From Arsukibacterium sp. UBA5043 (GTDB taxonomy: Bacteria; Pseudomonadota; Gammaproteobacteria; Enterobacterales; Alteromonadaceae), in NCBI GenBank assembly GCA_002415085.1, contig DIBV01000004.1:62001-126000 (forward strand): a DNA stretch of 64,000 nucleotides, given 5' to 3'. The first letter of the stretch is position 1; each line of letters opens with the position of its first letter. Made by a program: the position numbers and the translations under genes. The notes below the pieces were generated by a model that saw only the letters and a list, made by a program, of their open reading frames with translations, searched no databases and had not been told where the DNA came from. This document shows, piece after piece, positions 17,155 through 28,771 of this stretch.

Positions 17155-17742
17155 TTGGCAGGATGCCAACACCTGCTGCACCCTGGCCTGTAATGTTGGC
17201 AGTAACGTTGCAGTAAACCAGGGGTTACGTTTTAGCCAGATATTATTGCGCGGGCTAGGATGAGGCAGCGGTACCCGTTCAGGCCAGTATTGCTGCCAGT
17301 TTGCTACCGTCGCAGTTACGGTCTTTTTGGCATCGGTTAGATGATAAGCCTGTGCATACTGGCCAATAACCACAGTCAGTTGTAACCGGGTTAACTGCTG
17401 TAATAAAACCTGCTGCCAGGTGGGGGCGCATTCTGGCCGTGGCGCTAGGTCGCCGCTGTTGCCGCTACCCGGAAAACAAAAACCCATCGGTAAAATAGCG
17501 ACCAGCTGCGGGTTATAAAACTGGCCAGGAGTTAATCCCAGCCAGGTACGCAAGCGTTCACCACTGGCATCGGCAAAAGGCATGTTTGCCTGATGTGCTT
17601 TACGACCCGGCGCCTGACCCGCTATCAAAATACGCGCATTGGGATGCCACTGTAATATTGGCTTTGGCTGAAGCGGCAGGTGCTCCGAACATAAGGTGCA
17701 CTGACGAACTCTGGCCAGTAACGCGGCATTATCTTCAGCCAT
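17152..17742 (-). CDS. Uracil-DNA glycosylase family protein
   Basis: A 196-aa single-domain protein of the UDG fold. The N-terminal CTLCSEHLPL precedes ARILIAGQAPGRKAH (family-4/5-like motif GxAPG in the uracil pocket), and the C-terminal motif is PLPHPSPRNNIW with its His-Pro-Ser loop. FADASGERLRTWLG matches the second conserved block. The Cys pair at the N-terminus recalls Fe-S UDGs, but a full set of four cysteines is not evident, so this looks like the cluster-less subgroup. It would excise uracil or related bases from DNA. It is 6 nt after the gamma-glutamylcyclotransferase gene, which is upstream on the same strand. Confidence 0.88.
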   Translation of the reverse strand: MAEDNAALLARVRQCTLCSEHLPLQPKPILQWHPNARILIAGQAPGRKAHQANMPFADASGERLRTWLGLTPGQFYNPQLVAILPMGFCFPGSGNSGDLAPRPECAPTWQQVLLQQLTRLQLTVVIGQYAQAYHLTDAKKTVTATVANWQQYWPERVPLPHPSPRNNIWLKRNPWFTATLLPTLQARVQQVLASCQ

Positions 17743-17748
17743 ACCGGG

Positions 17749-18096
17749 TTACCTTAATTCAGACGCTGCGGCAGCATAGATCCAGCAATCAGTGCCAGAC
17801 TTCAAACAGGCGCTTACCCTGATATAAGCATCCACTTCATAGTTGTCAGCTTGAGCCAGTTCAGCATCGTTGAGCTCATACACGGTACCGGCTACTTCAT
17901 CGCTGCTGTTGCCGGTAAAACGCAGAATAGGGTGAATCGCTTTGCCACTTTCCTTAAGTACCCGCAGATCGGTAATTTCTATTTCACCGACCACATAGCC
18001 CGGCAGAATGTCCTGGCAGCCGGTAAGCTCACGGCCAAAGTTAGCCAGCTGGACGTTTTTTTGCTGCAAGGTGCCGTAGGAAAAAAGCTTAGGCAT
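17749..18096 (-). CDS. Gamma-glutamylcyclotransferase (AIG2-like)
   Basis: A 115-aa protein beginning MPKLFSYGTLQQKNVQ, the YGTL phosphate-binding-like loop of the GGCT/AIG2 fold. The conserved acidic residue is in the VAGTVYELNDAELAQADNYE block, where the Glu acts as general acid/base in characterised members. The AGTVYELND...D.YE pattern is diagnostic. It would cyclise gamma-glutamyl amines to 5-oxoproline; the exact substrate is unknown. It lies between a PLA2-like gene and a UDG gene on the same strand with short gaps, so probably one transcript. Confidence 0.9.
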   Translation of the reverse strand: MPKLFSYGTLQQKNVQLANFGRELTGCQDILPGYVVGEIEITDLRVLKESGKAIHPILRFTGNSSDEVAGTVYELNDAELAQADNYEVDAYIRVSACLKSGTDCWIYAAAASELR

Positions 18097-18111
18097 TGTT
18101 TACCTCTAAGG

Positions 18112-18507
18112 TTAGTCAGTTTGCAACGGCGCTATTTGTTTCAGTTCTTCTGCTGTCAGTGCTTTATAGCCTCTGAGATACGGCCAGCCAAAGCCCCAGC
18201 GAAATTTTGTTGGCAAATAGGGCGTGCCACCCGCTCTGACACCCGCCAGCATAATACGGGCAATTTCCGGCTCTCCCACCTTTGCTATACATGCCTCAAG
18301 TGCTTTGTCTGCTGCAAGACGCTGCTGATAAGTACCGCCTTGCCAGTATGCGTAATCGTGCGCAGTACAGCACGCCAGCCACAAATCATGTTGCTCGCGG
18401 GTGCCGTCCGGAAACACGCTGCAACCATCAGATTTAAAGGGTTCGATTTCACTGGCCAGGGAACCTGAGGGCAACAACACCAATAAAATCAGGATTATTT
18501 TTAACAT
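18112..18507 (-). CDS. Secreted phospholipase A2-like protein
   Basis: A 131-aa protein with an N-terminal signal peptide (residues 1-19, ending GSLAS). The mature part has SDGCSVFPDGT, then WLACCTAHDYAYW. The CCxxHD motif (Cys46, Cys47, His50, Asp51) is the catalytic signature of secreted phospholipase A2, where the His-Asp pair activates water. Four Cys (29, 46, 47 and about 73) could form disulfides. The protein is small and the calcium loop is not obvious, so activity is an inference. It should act in the periplasm or outside the cell. It lies 15 nt before the gamma-glutamylcyclotransferase gene on the same strand. Confidence 0.72.
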   Translation of the reverse strand: MLKIILILLVLLPSGSLASEIEPFKSDGCSVFPDGTREQHDLWLACCTAHDYAYWQGGTYQQRLAADKALEACIAKVGEPEIARIMLAGVRAGGTPYLPTKFRWGFGWPYLRGYKALTAEELKQIAPLQTD

Positions 18508-18618
18508 GATAATTAGTTTCTGCTATTTCCTTAATTATTCCGGCGTTGCAGAGTTAAACAACCTGAGAAAAACCAGCCGGCCAGCTATCGGCAGAAAGAT
18601 AGCTGGCAGCTACTGCTG

Positions 18619-21477
18619 TTATTTTGCGTACACAAAAAGCGAGTACTCGTGCAACCTGCCAGCGGCGGAGTCAATTTTTACCAATGCAATTATTTTGCTG
18701 CCATCCAGGGTATGGAACAGGTTTACCCCATAATTTTTGAATACAGTACCATTAATCGTGGTGGTTGGTATTTCTACAGCGCGCACGAATGCAAGACTGG
18801 GATAATTGTAAAGATGAATAATATGCCCGATTTCTGCATTGCCGTAGTACCACCAGGCCTCTGTATTGGATAGTGCTATTTCATCGTTTTTCTGGCTAAG
18901 TGCCTTGATTGCTCCGGTTATTCCTAATCTGCCAACGTATTGCATGTCATCTGCCTGGCCCGGGTTTGCCTTGAAAATATTACCGCAGGGAGTAAAAAGA
19001 TTAGCGCCATCTTCAGAGATCCAGACATTGCCGCACATGTCATAATCGCCATGATAGGGTGAATCCCGAACGTAATGGGCGTTACCGCCAGAAATGTCAT
19101 AAAGCTCAATGTCTGATGGTGATAATCCATTGTCTGCACCATAGATGAACTCGCCAGAAGGATGAGCAACTACCCGGGTGCCGGCATAAATGGAGTTCCC
19201 TGTATGTTCTGTTTCGGCGCCGCTTGCCAGCTCAATTGTTCTGATCCTGGCCCATTGGTCGGTGCTGGGAAATACATACAAGTAGCCATTGTCGGGTAAC
19301 GCCAGATCAATGATGTCTGAGGAAACAGAATAGGTGGCGGTGACTTGCTTATTCAGCAGATCAATAATGGCGACTGAATTGGCATAGCCTACCGCGGCTG
19401 TTGTACCCGACAGGCTTATTTCCAGTACAGAAGAGCTGGCCGCCAGCGGAATCGTTTCAATGCTACTGTCAGCAACATCCAAAAGTATTAGCTGGTTCGG
19501 GTTTGCGGCAACCAACACGACCTTGTTTAATTGCTCAGAAAATGCTGACGCAGTTACATCAAAACCAAGTTCAATCAGCTGCTTATCATTCGGGTCTTCT
19601 GCAGTAATAATGGTTGTTGCGTATGAACTGTCATACACACCATCATTTACCTTTACCCGTACCTGATAACTGCCTTTTAAATCGGGGGTAAAGGTTGTAG
19701 TGATATCGTTTAATGCGGTTAACGATGCATTGCTGGATTCGGGTTTACTTACCAATTCCCAGCTATAGCTCAAATCTTCCTGTTCAGGGTCGAAGCTTGA
19801 CGCTGCACTGATTTCAACCAACTCGTTGATATTAACATATTGATTTTCATCAATTATTGCTGCCGGGCGTAGATTGAATTCTTCAATGCTTGTAGGAGTA
19901 TAAGCGATGCCGTACTGATACAGCAGACCACTGCTGTCATCTACTTTGACCAGTGATATCACATTACCGTTGGCGCGATGAAATACAAATTCTGCATCCG
20001 TCTGGTATGGTTGATCATTAATTACTGCTACAGGTAATTCTTTACTACCGATCGCCTCCAGTGTTTCATAGGCATAAAAATGCAGATGATTTTTATTACT
20101 CTCATCTACATAAACCACACTGTTCATATGGTGAGAAAGTGAGGATATATTGCCTTCAAGGGTTATGCTGCCGTTGTATCGCATATCCTGTTCCCGAACT
20201 TCTGAGGTTCGGAAAACATTGCCACAACGCGTGAAAACTCTCAGGCCATCCTGTGACATCCATAAGTCGCCGCACATGCCATAGTCGCCGTGATAGGGAG
20301 AATCATACAGATAAACCGGGGTACCAGCGCGAATGTCATATTTTTCAATATCAGACGGGCTTAACCCTCTGTCTGCACCATATATATAGTGATGAGAGGG
20401 ATGGATTTTAATAACAGTGCCGGCTCGCACTGAGTTTCCTGATTGTTGAACCTCTTCACCCGTTGCCAGATTAATTGCCCGCAGTTTTTCCCATTGATCC
20501 GTTCTTGGCATCGCATAAATATAGCCATTAGTCGCTATTTCCAGATCAAACACGTCTGTCGATATTGAAAATACTTTCTCCACCTGCAGAGAACCAAGAT
20601 TCACATATGAAATTTTGCCATTGTGGGCTACTGCCGCCATGCTGCCGTCAGGAAGAACCGAGACCGCGGTACCCTGATAACCCAGTGATACTACCTCGGT
20701 ATTATGGCTCTCTGGTGCATACAGGTAGAGTTTCTTGTCATCACCGACAATAATTATTTTGTCCAGTGCAGCGTTATACACGGCATCAACTACATTAAAT
20801 ACCAGGCGCTGGAACTTATATGCGCCAATAACAAAGTCAAAAATCTCTTCACTTTCGCCACCAAAGCCATCCGAAACCTTTAACATTACCGAGTAACTGC
20901 CTGCTACGTCCGGGTAAAAAGTAATATCGCCGGACTCTCCCATAAGATCAGTTAAAACACTGCCTTGTGGTTTAGATAGTAGTGACCACTGATAGCTAAG
21001 AGTATGACCATCAGGATCGTTACTTTCACCGCCGTTCAGTTTGTAAGCCGTGAACAGGTTTGCCTTGTCCAATCCGGTAACGTTCGCAACAGGATCGCTG
21101 TTAGTAATATCAACTGAAAACTCTCTGCTGACCGTACCGGCTTTATCTGCAATGGTTACTGAAAACTGATAAGTGCCGACAGTATCAAAAGAAATTGCAA
21201 AAGAAGAACCTGAAAACGCTGCATTTAGCATATCGCTGCCGGCAGGTACGTGGATAATTTTTGCTGTCACAGATTCGCTGCCGGCAGAGGAGGAATATCC
21301 GATGCTGGCAGTTGTATCGATTCCGACCGTCGAGGAAGTTAAAGCCAGACCGCTGATAACAGCAGAGCTTGGCGGAGGCGGCTCATCAGTTGAAGAACCA
21401 CCGCCACCACAACCAAACAGAAATATAGATACCAACAAAATTGAAAGCAACTTGCAGCAAAAATGCATCCGTGCCAT
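18619..21477 (-). CDS. Large lipoprotein with two PKD + beta-propeller units
   Basis: A 952-aa surface or periplasmic lipoprotein. I place the start at 21477 (MARMHFCC) because TGGAG precedes it and it gives a proper lipobox, LFGC followed by GGGG. A longer frame reaches 21522. Ig/PKD-like modules (about residues 40-220: DPDGHTLSYQWSLLSKPQGS) lead into a propeller-like region. The same pair then recurs: DPEQEDLSYSWELVSKPESS, then a second propeller. The propellers carry near-identical signatures (IYGADxGLSPSDIExYDI and DSPYHGDYxMCGxxWxSxDG), so the gene arose by internal duplication. No enzyme motif is seen. A binding or surface-sensing role is a guess. It is monocistronic. Confidence 0.88.
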   Translation of the reverse strand: MARMHFCCKLLSILLVSIFLFGCGGGGSSTDEPPPPSSAVISGLALTSSTVGIDTTASIGYSSSAGSESVTAKIIHVPAGSDMLNAAFSGSSFAISFDTVGTYQFSVTIADKAGTVSREFSVDITNSDPVANVTGLDKANLFTAYKLNGGESNDPDGHTLSYQWSLLSKPQGSVLTDLMGESGDITFYPDVAGSYSVMLKVSDGFGGESEEIFDFVIGAYKFQRLVFNVVDAVYNAALDKIIIVGDDKKLYLYAPESHNTEVVSLGYQGTAVSVLPDGSMAAVAHNGKISYVNLGSLQVEKVFSISTDVFDLEIATNGYIYAMPRTDQWEKLRAINLATGEEVQQSGNSVRAGTVIKIHPSHHYIYGADRGLSPSDIEKYDIRAGTPVYLYDSPYHGDYGMCGDLWMSQDGLRVFTRCGNVFRTSEVREQDMRYNGSITLEGNISSLSHHMNSVVYVDESNKNHLHFYAYETLEAIGSKELPVAVINDQPYQTDAEFVFHRANGNVISLVKVDDSSGLLYQYGIAYTPTSIEEFNLRPAAIIDENQYVNINELVEISAASSFDPEQEDLSYSWELVSKPESSNASLTALNDITTTFTPDLKGSYQVRVKVNDGVYDSSYATTIITAEDPNDKQLIELGFDVTASAFSEQLNKVVLVAANPNQLILLDVADSSIETIPLAASSSVLEISLSGTTAAVGYANSVAIIDLLNKQVTATYSVSSDIIDLALPDNGYLYVFPSTDQWARIRTIELASGAETEHTGNSIYAGTRVVAHPSGEFIYGADNGLSPSDIELYDISGGNAHYVRDSPYHGDYDMCGNVWISEDGANLFTPCGNIFKANPGQADDMQYVGRLGITGAIKALSQKNDEIALSNTEAWWYYGNAEIGHIIHLYNYPSLAFVRAVEIPTTTINGTVFKNYGVNLFHTLDGSKIIALVKIDSAAGRLHEYSLFVYAK

Positions 21478-21597
21478 GACAACTCCACATATATGAAAGT
21501 AAAAAGTAATAAATTGTATCAAAAAGAAATAAATAAAGAATAAAAATTAGCGGGTAAGTTTACGGGGATTTTTCTGCAGAACGTTGAACCAATTACT

Positions 21598-21631
21598 AAA
21601 AAGCGCAACCACCATCAGGTAACCTGCGCTT
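21598..21631 (-). terminator. Intrinsic terminator of the leuABCD operon
   Basis: On the minus strand AAGCGCA pairs with TGCGCTT around a 20-nt loop and is followed by five T. It lies 22 bp beyond the leuD stop, where the operon should end. Confidence 0.7.
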
Positions 21632-21652
21632 CTGATAGCCGATAACGAGATT

Positions 21653-22255
21653 TTAGCCCAGCCAGGGCTGGCTGGCTTTGCGGCTTTGCTCGTAATCGGC
21701 TATTTGCGGCTTTAACTGCTCGCTGGAGCCGATAAAATCTAAGCCGGATAATAACCGCTGTTTAATGTCGGCGTCGATATTAAAGCCCATAGCGGCATTG
21801 TTACCGAACATGATCTCCTGACTTTGCAAGTCAATTTGCCAGTGCTGTGGGCCCTGAGCGCAGCGATTAAACAATAATTCGATATTGGTTTTGCTTAGCT
21901 GAATTAATAACATGGCGTTATTGACGCTGTTATTAAAGAATATGTCAGCAAAGCTTTCGGCAATAATGACGTTAAAGCCAGATTGCTGAATAGCCCAGGG
22001 CGCGTGTTCGCGGCTGGAGCCACAGCCAAAGTTGGCGCGGGTTAATAAAATGCTGGCGCCACTATACTCTGGCTTATTAATCACAAAGTCCGGGTTGGGG
22101 CGGCCATCGGCTAAATAGCGCCAGTCAAAAAACATTGCCTGGCCAAAACCTTCACGGCTGACACTGGTTAAAAACTGTTTTGGGATAATCTGGTCGGTAT
22201 CAACATTATTTTTATCCAGCGGGCACACTAAACCCTGTGCAAAAATCTTACTCAT
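21653..22255 (-). CDS. leuD: 3-isopropylmalate dehydratase small subunit
   Basis: A 200-aa LeuD: N-terminal [22 protein letters not shown], the strand turn [21 protein letters not shown] and [17 protein letters not shown]. It is the small (swivelling) domain of isopropylmalate isomerase. It combines with LeuC to interconvert 2- and 3-isopropylmalate in leucine synthesis. It is the last gene of the leu operon, overlapping leuC by an ATGA, and is full length compared with E. coli LeuD (201 aa). Confidence 0.97.
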   Translation of the reverse strand: MSKIFAQGLVCPLDKNNVDTDQIIPKQFLTSVSREGFGQAMFFDWRYLADGRPNPDFVINKPEYSGASILLTRANFGCGSSREHAPWAIQQSGFNVIIAESFADIFFNNSVNNAMLLIQLSKTNIELLFNRCAQGPQHWQIDLQSQEIMFGNNAAMGFNIDADIKQRLLSGLDFIGSSEQLKPQIADYEQSRKASQPWLG

Positions 22256-23687
22256 GCCTGGTCTCCTGGTACATTGCCAGTGGCGGCAATATTAACGAAT
22301 TTGCCGGCGATGGCAGCCGCAGCGGCCATGGCAGGACTGACCAGGTGAGTGCGGGCACCTCGGCCCTGGCGGCCTTCAAAGTTGCGGTTGCTGGTAGAGG
22401 CGCAGCGCTGGCCGGCTGCTACCCGATCATCATTCATGCCCAGGCACATGCTGCAGCCGGGTTCTCGCCACTCAAAACCGGCAGCTTTAAAAATACTGGC
22501 CAGTCCCTCAGCTTCAGCCTGGCGTTTCACCATGCCCGAGCCTGGCACAACTAACGCCCGCACGCCGGCAGCAACCTGCTTGCCCTGCACTACAGTGGCG
22601 GCGGCGCGCAGGTCTTCAATCCGGCTGTTGGTGCAGCTGCCAATAAATACCACATCAACTTTGCAATCGGTCAGCTTCTGACCTGGCGCCAACCCCATGT
22701 AAGCCAGCGCTCGCTCGGCGGCATCGCGTTTGCTGGCATCGTTAAAGCTGTCCGGTGCCGGTACGCTCTGGTCGACGGCCATGACCTGCTCGGGGTTAGT
22801 ACCCCAGGTAATTTGTGGCGTGATAGTGCTGGCATCGAGCGTGACGGTCTGGTCGAACACTGCTTCTATGTCAGAATGCAGGCTTTGCCAGTATTGCACT
22901 GCACTGTCCCAGTGCTCGGCTTTGGGCGCATGGGCTTTACCTTTAATATAGGAAAATGTTGTGTCATCCGGCGCAATCAGGCCGGCCTTGGCGCCCATTT
23001 CAATGCTCATATTGCATAAGGTCATCCGGCCTTCCATGGACATGGCGCGGATGGCACTGCCGCAGAACTCGGCAACATAGCCATTACCGCCGGCTGTGCC
23101 AAGTTTGCCAATAACCGCCATAATCACGTCTTTTGGCGTAACATGAGCACTTAATTCGCCATTTATTTCAATTTTCAGCGTTTTAGCCTGTTGCTGCGGC
23201 AGGGTTTGTGTCGCCAGTACATGCTCTACCTCGGAGGTGCCAATACCAAAGGCCAGGGCGCCAAACGCGCCGTGGGTAGAGGTGTGTGAGTCACCGCAGA
23301 CAATAATCATCCCCGGCTGAGTTAAACCCTGCTCGGGGCCAATGACATGGACGATGCCCTGATCGGGGTGGGTTAAATCTAGTAACGGAATGTGGTTTTC
23401 AGCGCAGTTTTCCGCCAACGCTTCCAGTTGCTTACGTGAGGTTTCACCCGCGGCGTCCATGCTGCGGCGCTGGGTTGACACGTTATGGTCCATGGTGGCG
23501 AAGGTTAAATCGGGTCGGCGCACACTGCGCCTCGCCAGCTTCAAGCCAGAAAAAGCCTGCGGCGAGGTGACCTCGTGAATTAAATGACGGTCAACATAAA
23601 GCAAGTCGGTGCTCGGGTTTAACTTACCGACCACATGGCTGGTATATATTTTCTGATATAAGGTTCGTGCTGAAGAAATGGCAGCCA

Positions 23688-23688
<1 letters not shown>
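22252..23688 (-). CDS. leuC: 3-isopropylmalate dehydratase large subunit
   Basis: A 478-aa aconitase-superfamily protein. The 4Fe-4S ligands are visible as [18 protein letters not shown] for the first Cys and [13 protein letters not shown] for the other two. The C-terminal [19 protein letters not shown] is the family's substrate-binding region. With LeuD it forms isopropylmalate isomerase, step two of leucine synthesis. The start codon ATG at 23688 shares its first base with the end of leuB. The length matches the family (E. coli 466 aa). Confidence 0.97.
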
Positions 23689-26374
<2,686 letters not shown>

Positions 26375-26435
26375 CTCGTGTTTCCTGTTCCGTTATTCCG
26401 GTGTCGGTTGCAACCTGTGGCGGGGGCTTAAATGC

Positions 26436-26467
26436 AAAAAACCCCGGCCAGTGGCACGGGGTTTTTT
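26436..26467 (-). terminator. Attenuator (rho-independent) in the leu leader
   Basis: The hairpin CCCCG/CGGGG, with an extended A/T flank and T6, lies between the leuL leader peptide and leuA, read on the minus strand. Together with a leader peptide rich in Leu codons it is a textbook transcription-attenuation layout. The alternative antiterminator pairing was not drawn out. Confidence 0.8.
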
Positions 26468-26487
26468 GTTATCGGCTCGTTACGTTT

Positions 26488-26565
26488 CTACCAATAAACC
26501 ACACCCCGCGCACCGCTGAGGAGCACGAGGAGGCTGATAATAAAAACACAACGTTGTAAATTCAT
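26488..26565 (-). CDS. leuL: leu operon leader peptide
   Basis: A 25-codon ORF ATG-to-TAG, 114 nt upstream of leuA, encoding a short peptide with the run LLVLL (residues 12-16) written with four CTC codons. Stalling of the ribosome at these Leu codons when charged tRNA-Leu is scarce would let leuABCD transcription pass the downstream terminator. The location and composition match the leuL leaders of enteric bacteria. Expression is inferred only. Confidence 0.8.
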   Translation of the reverse strand: MNLQRCVFIISLLVLLSGARGVVYW

Positions 26566-26750
26566 TAATTGCTCGTATTGGTTAATTGAATAGCAAAGCG
26601 ACATTAGTAATAACATGGTTATTTTTTAACTGCAACAGTATAGATGTCTAAACGCATGAAAAAGTTGCTGGCAAGCAAGCTACGCGCTAGGCTTAAGCAC
26701 ATAATAATGTTCTAACTCATTAAAACTAAAACAAACCAAGGAAGTTAATT

Positions 26751-28061
26751 ATGCAACCACGCCTGTTTAAACCATTGGTAATTACCGCGAGCCTGATGCT
26801 GATAACAGCATGTGGCGAAGCGCCTGAACCTCGGGTTGCTGCTACGGTAGCACCAGATAATATTGCCCGTCAGTATATCCAGTTGGTTTTAGCACTGGGT
26901 GAGCATGACAGTAATTACGTTGATGCCTATTATGGCCCCGCCCAATTGCGCGATGAGGCACTCGCCCGCGGCATGAGTGCGGCAGAAATTGCTGCTGAGG
27001 CAAAAGCTCTGCTTGAGAAAATCGATACCCAACCCCAGGCAGACAGCGATTTGCGTAAGCTGCGACTGCATTATCTGGACAAGCAAATACAAGCATTGGT
27101 TTTTCATGCTGAGCATCTGAGCAACGGCAAAAAAGCCAACTTTGAAGCCCAGGCCCAAGCGTTATATGACACCACGCCGCCCAATTACAGCCTGACTGAT
27201 TTTGATGAAGTGCTGGCCGGTATTGATGAGCTGGTGCCGGGCGAAGGTAATTTAACCGAGCGGGTAGTGGCCTACCGCAAAAACTTTGTCATTCCGGCTG
27301 ATAAACTTGATGTGGTATTTCAGCGCGCTATTGATGAGTGTAAGCAGCGCACCGCGGCGCATATCAGTCTGCCGGAAAATGAAGATTTCAGTCTGGAGTA
27401 TGTGCAGGATAAACCCTGGAGCGGTTACAACTGGTATAAAGGCAAAGCGTACAGTTTGATTCAGATTAACAGTGAGCGGCCAATCGATATTTCCCGCGCC
27501 ATTGACCTTGGTTGTCATGAGGGCTATCCGGGCCACCACACTTATAATGCGTTGCTGGAGCATAAACTGGTCGATGAGCTTGGCTGGCAGGAGTTCAGTG
27601 TCTATCCGCTGTACAGCCCGCAATCCTTAATTGCCGAAGGTACCGCCAATTATGGTATTACCCTGGCTTTTCCACTCGAGCAGAAAATGGAATTTGAACG
27701 TGATGTGCTCTATCCGCTGGCCGGACTGGACCCGACAAAAGCGGCTGAGTACGCTGCATTTTTAAAATTAATGGCCAAGTTAAGTTATGCCGGTAATGAA
27801 ATTGCCCGCCAGTATATTAATGGCGATATTGATGGCGAGCAGGCGGTGGCGATGCTGCAACAGTACAGCCTGAACAGCGAAGCCGAAGCGCGGCAGCGGC
27901 TGCGCTTTTTCGACAGTTATGGCGCTTATGTTATTAACTATAACTGGGGTAAAGACCTGGTAAAAGACTATATTGAACAGACAGATGACCAGACTGAGCG
28001 CTGGGCCCGGTTTAGCCGGCTGTTAACAACACCAAGGGTGCCATCGTCAATCGAGTGGTAA
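26751..28061 (+). CDS. DUF885 family lipoprotein (putative metallopeptidase)
   Basis: A 436-aa protein with a lipoprotein signal (lipobox ITAC, Cys21). The C-terminal half has the DUF885 zinc-peptidase-like motif CHEGYPGHHTYNALLEHKL, where the two His and Glu suggest metal binding. GTANYGITLAFP follows as the second conserved block. DUF885 proteins resemble thermolysin-like gluzincins, but their substrates are mostly unknown. It would be anchored at the outer or inner membrane facing the periplasm. The start has AAGGAAG upstream. It stands alone, followed by tRNA-Leu. Confidence 0.87.
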   Translation: MQPRLFKPLVITASLMLITACGEAPEPRVAATVAPDNIARQYIQLVLALGEHDSNYVDAYYGPAQLRDEALARGMSAAEIAAEAKALLEKIDTQPQADSDLRKLRLHYLDKQIQALVFHAEHLSNGKKANFEAQAQALYDTTPPNYSLTDFDEVLAGIDELVPGEGNLTERVVAYRKNFVIPADKLDVVFQRAIDECKQRTAAHISLPENEDFSLEYVQDKPWSGYNWYKGKAYSLIQINSERPIDISRAIDLGCHEGYPGHHTYNALLEHKLVDELGWQEFSVYPLYSPQSLIAEGTANYGITLAFPLEQKMEFERDVLYPLAGLDPTKAAEYAAFLKLMAKLSYAGNEIARQYINGDIDGEQAVAMLQQYSLNSEAEARQRLRFFDSYGAYVINYNWGKDLVKDYIEQTDDQTERWARFSRLLTTPRVPSSIEW

Positions 28062-28140
28062 ATAAAATACTTGCATAAGCGGCCGGCGTTCATTATTATG
28101 CGCGCCGTTCTGCCAGCACTTTTCAGTGCAACGCAACTCT

Positions 28141-28227
28141 GCCCGGGTGGTGAAATCGGTAGACACAAGGGATTTAAAATCCCTCGCTCGAAAGGGCGTG
28201 CCGGTTCAAGTCCGGCCCCGGGCACCA
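28141..28227 (+). tRNA. tRNA-Leu (UAA), with encoded CCA
   Basis: GCCCGGG at the 5' end pairs with CCCGGGC before the ACCA end. The D arm is AATCGGTAGACA-like, the anticodon stem AGGGA/TCCCT holds loop TTTAAAA with anticodon TAA (28175-28177), a long class II variable arm follows, and the T arm GGTTCAAGTCC completes it. It closely resembles E. coli tRNA-Leu(UAA). Its 3' part is repeated 4.9 kb downstream, so it is the attachment site of a genomic island. Confidence 0.98.
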
Positions 28228-28276
28228 TTTAGTTTTCAAATTTAGCCCTTCCCCATATCTAGTCTGTTTTAGTCTG

Positions 28277-28726
28277 TTAGGCTCTCTTACCTCTTGTGTT
28301 GTCAGGCAAACGGTCTCTTAGCTTATGAATTAAGTACTCCTCCAATGCTGAGGCTTCAAAGAATAGTTCTCTCGGTACCGCCCAAGTCACAATGCTAGTT
28401 GGCATTTGACTCCATTGATGGCCTTTTGCAGGTATCGCAGACTGCTTATCCACATCGCTAACAAAATAGCTACCGAGCCGATACCCTAAATCTTGCTGTG
28501 ACGCCTTACCGATATAGAGCACGGTTGCCCCTGAGAGAATTGCGTAAACACCGCGCTCTTGACAATTCGGCCACATTTCTGGCCAATGCAATGCAGCATC
28601 TGGAACTTTCAACTTATTACTAAAAAGACTGTAAATTTCACTTTTGTTAATTGCTGGTAGCTCTGAACGTCGATACTCAGAACTAAATGTAGTAACGAGT
28701 TTGTCTATATCTTCTATGGTAACCAT
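28277..28726 (-). CDS. GIY-YIG domain protein
   Basis: A 149-aa protein with GVYAILSGATVLYIGKAS. GVY (59-61) and YIG (71-73) are the two conserved strands, Arg83 in LGYRLGSYF the conserved Arg, and Glu129/130 in ASALEEYLI the metal-binding Glu. Asn143 in LPDNTRG completes the motif. All catalytic residues of the GIY-YIG nuclease domain therefore appear to be present. The N-terminal 50 residues are unassigned. It is the first gene inside the tRNA-Leu island and could be a small restriction-type or homing-type nuclease; no substrate can be inferred. Confidence 0.78.
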   Translation of the reverse strand: MVTIEDIDKLVTTFSSEYRRSELPAINKSEIYSLFSNKLKVPDAALHWPEMWPNCQERGVYAILSGATVLYIGKASQQDLGYRLGSYFVSDVDKQSAIPAKGHQWSQMPTSIVTWAVPRELFFEASALEEYLIHKLRDRLPDNTRGKRA

Positions 28727-28771
28727 GATTTCATACCTTTTATCGTATTAACTTGATCATTTTGTAAAACG

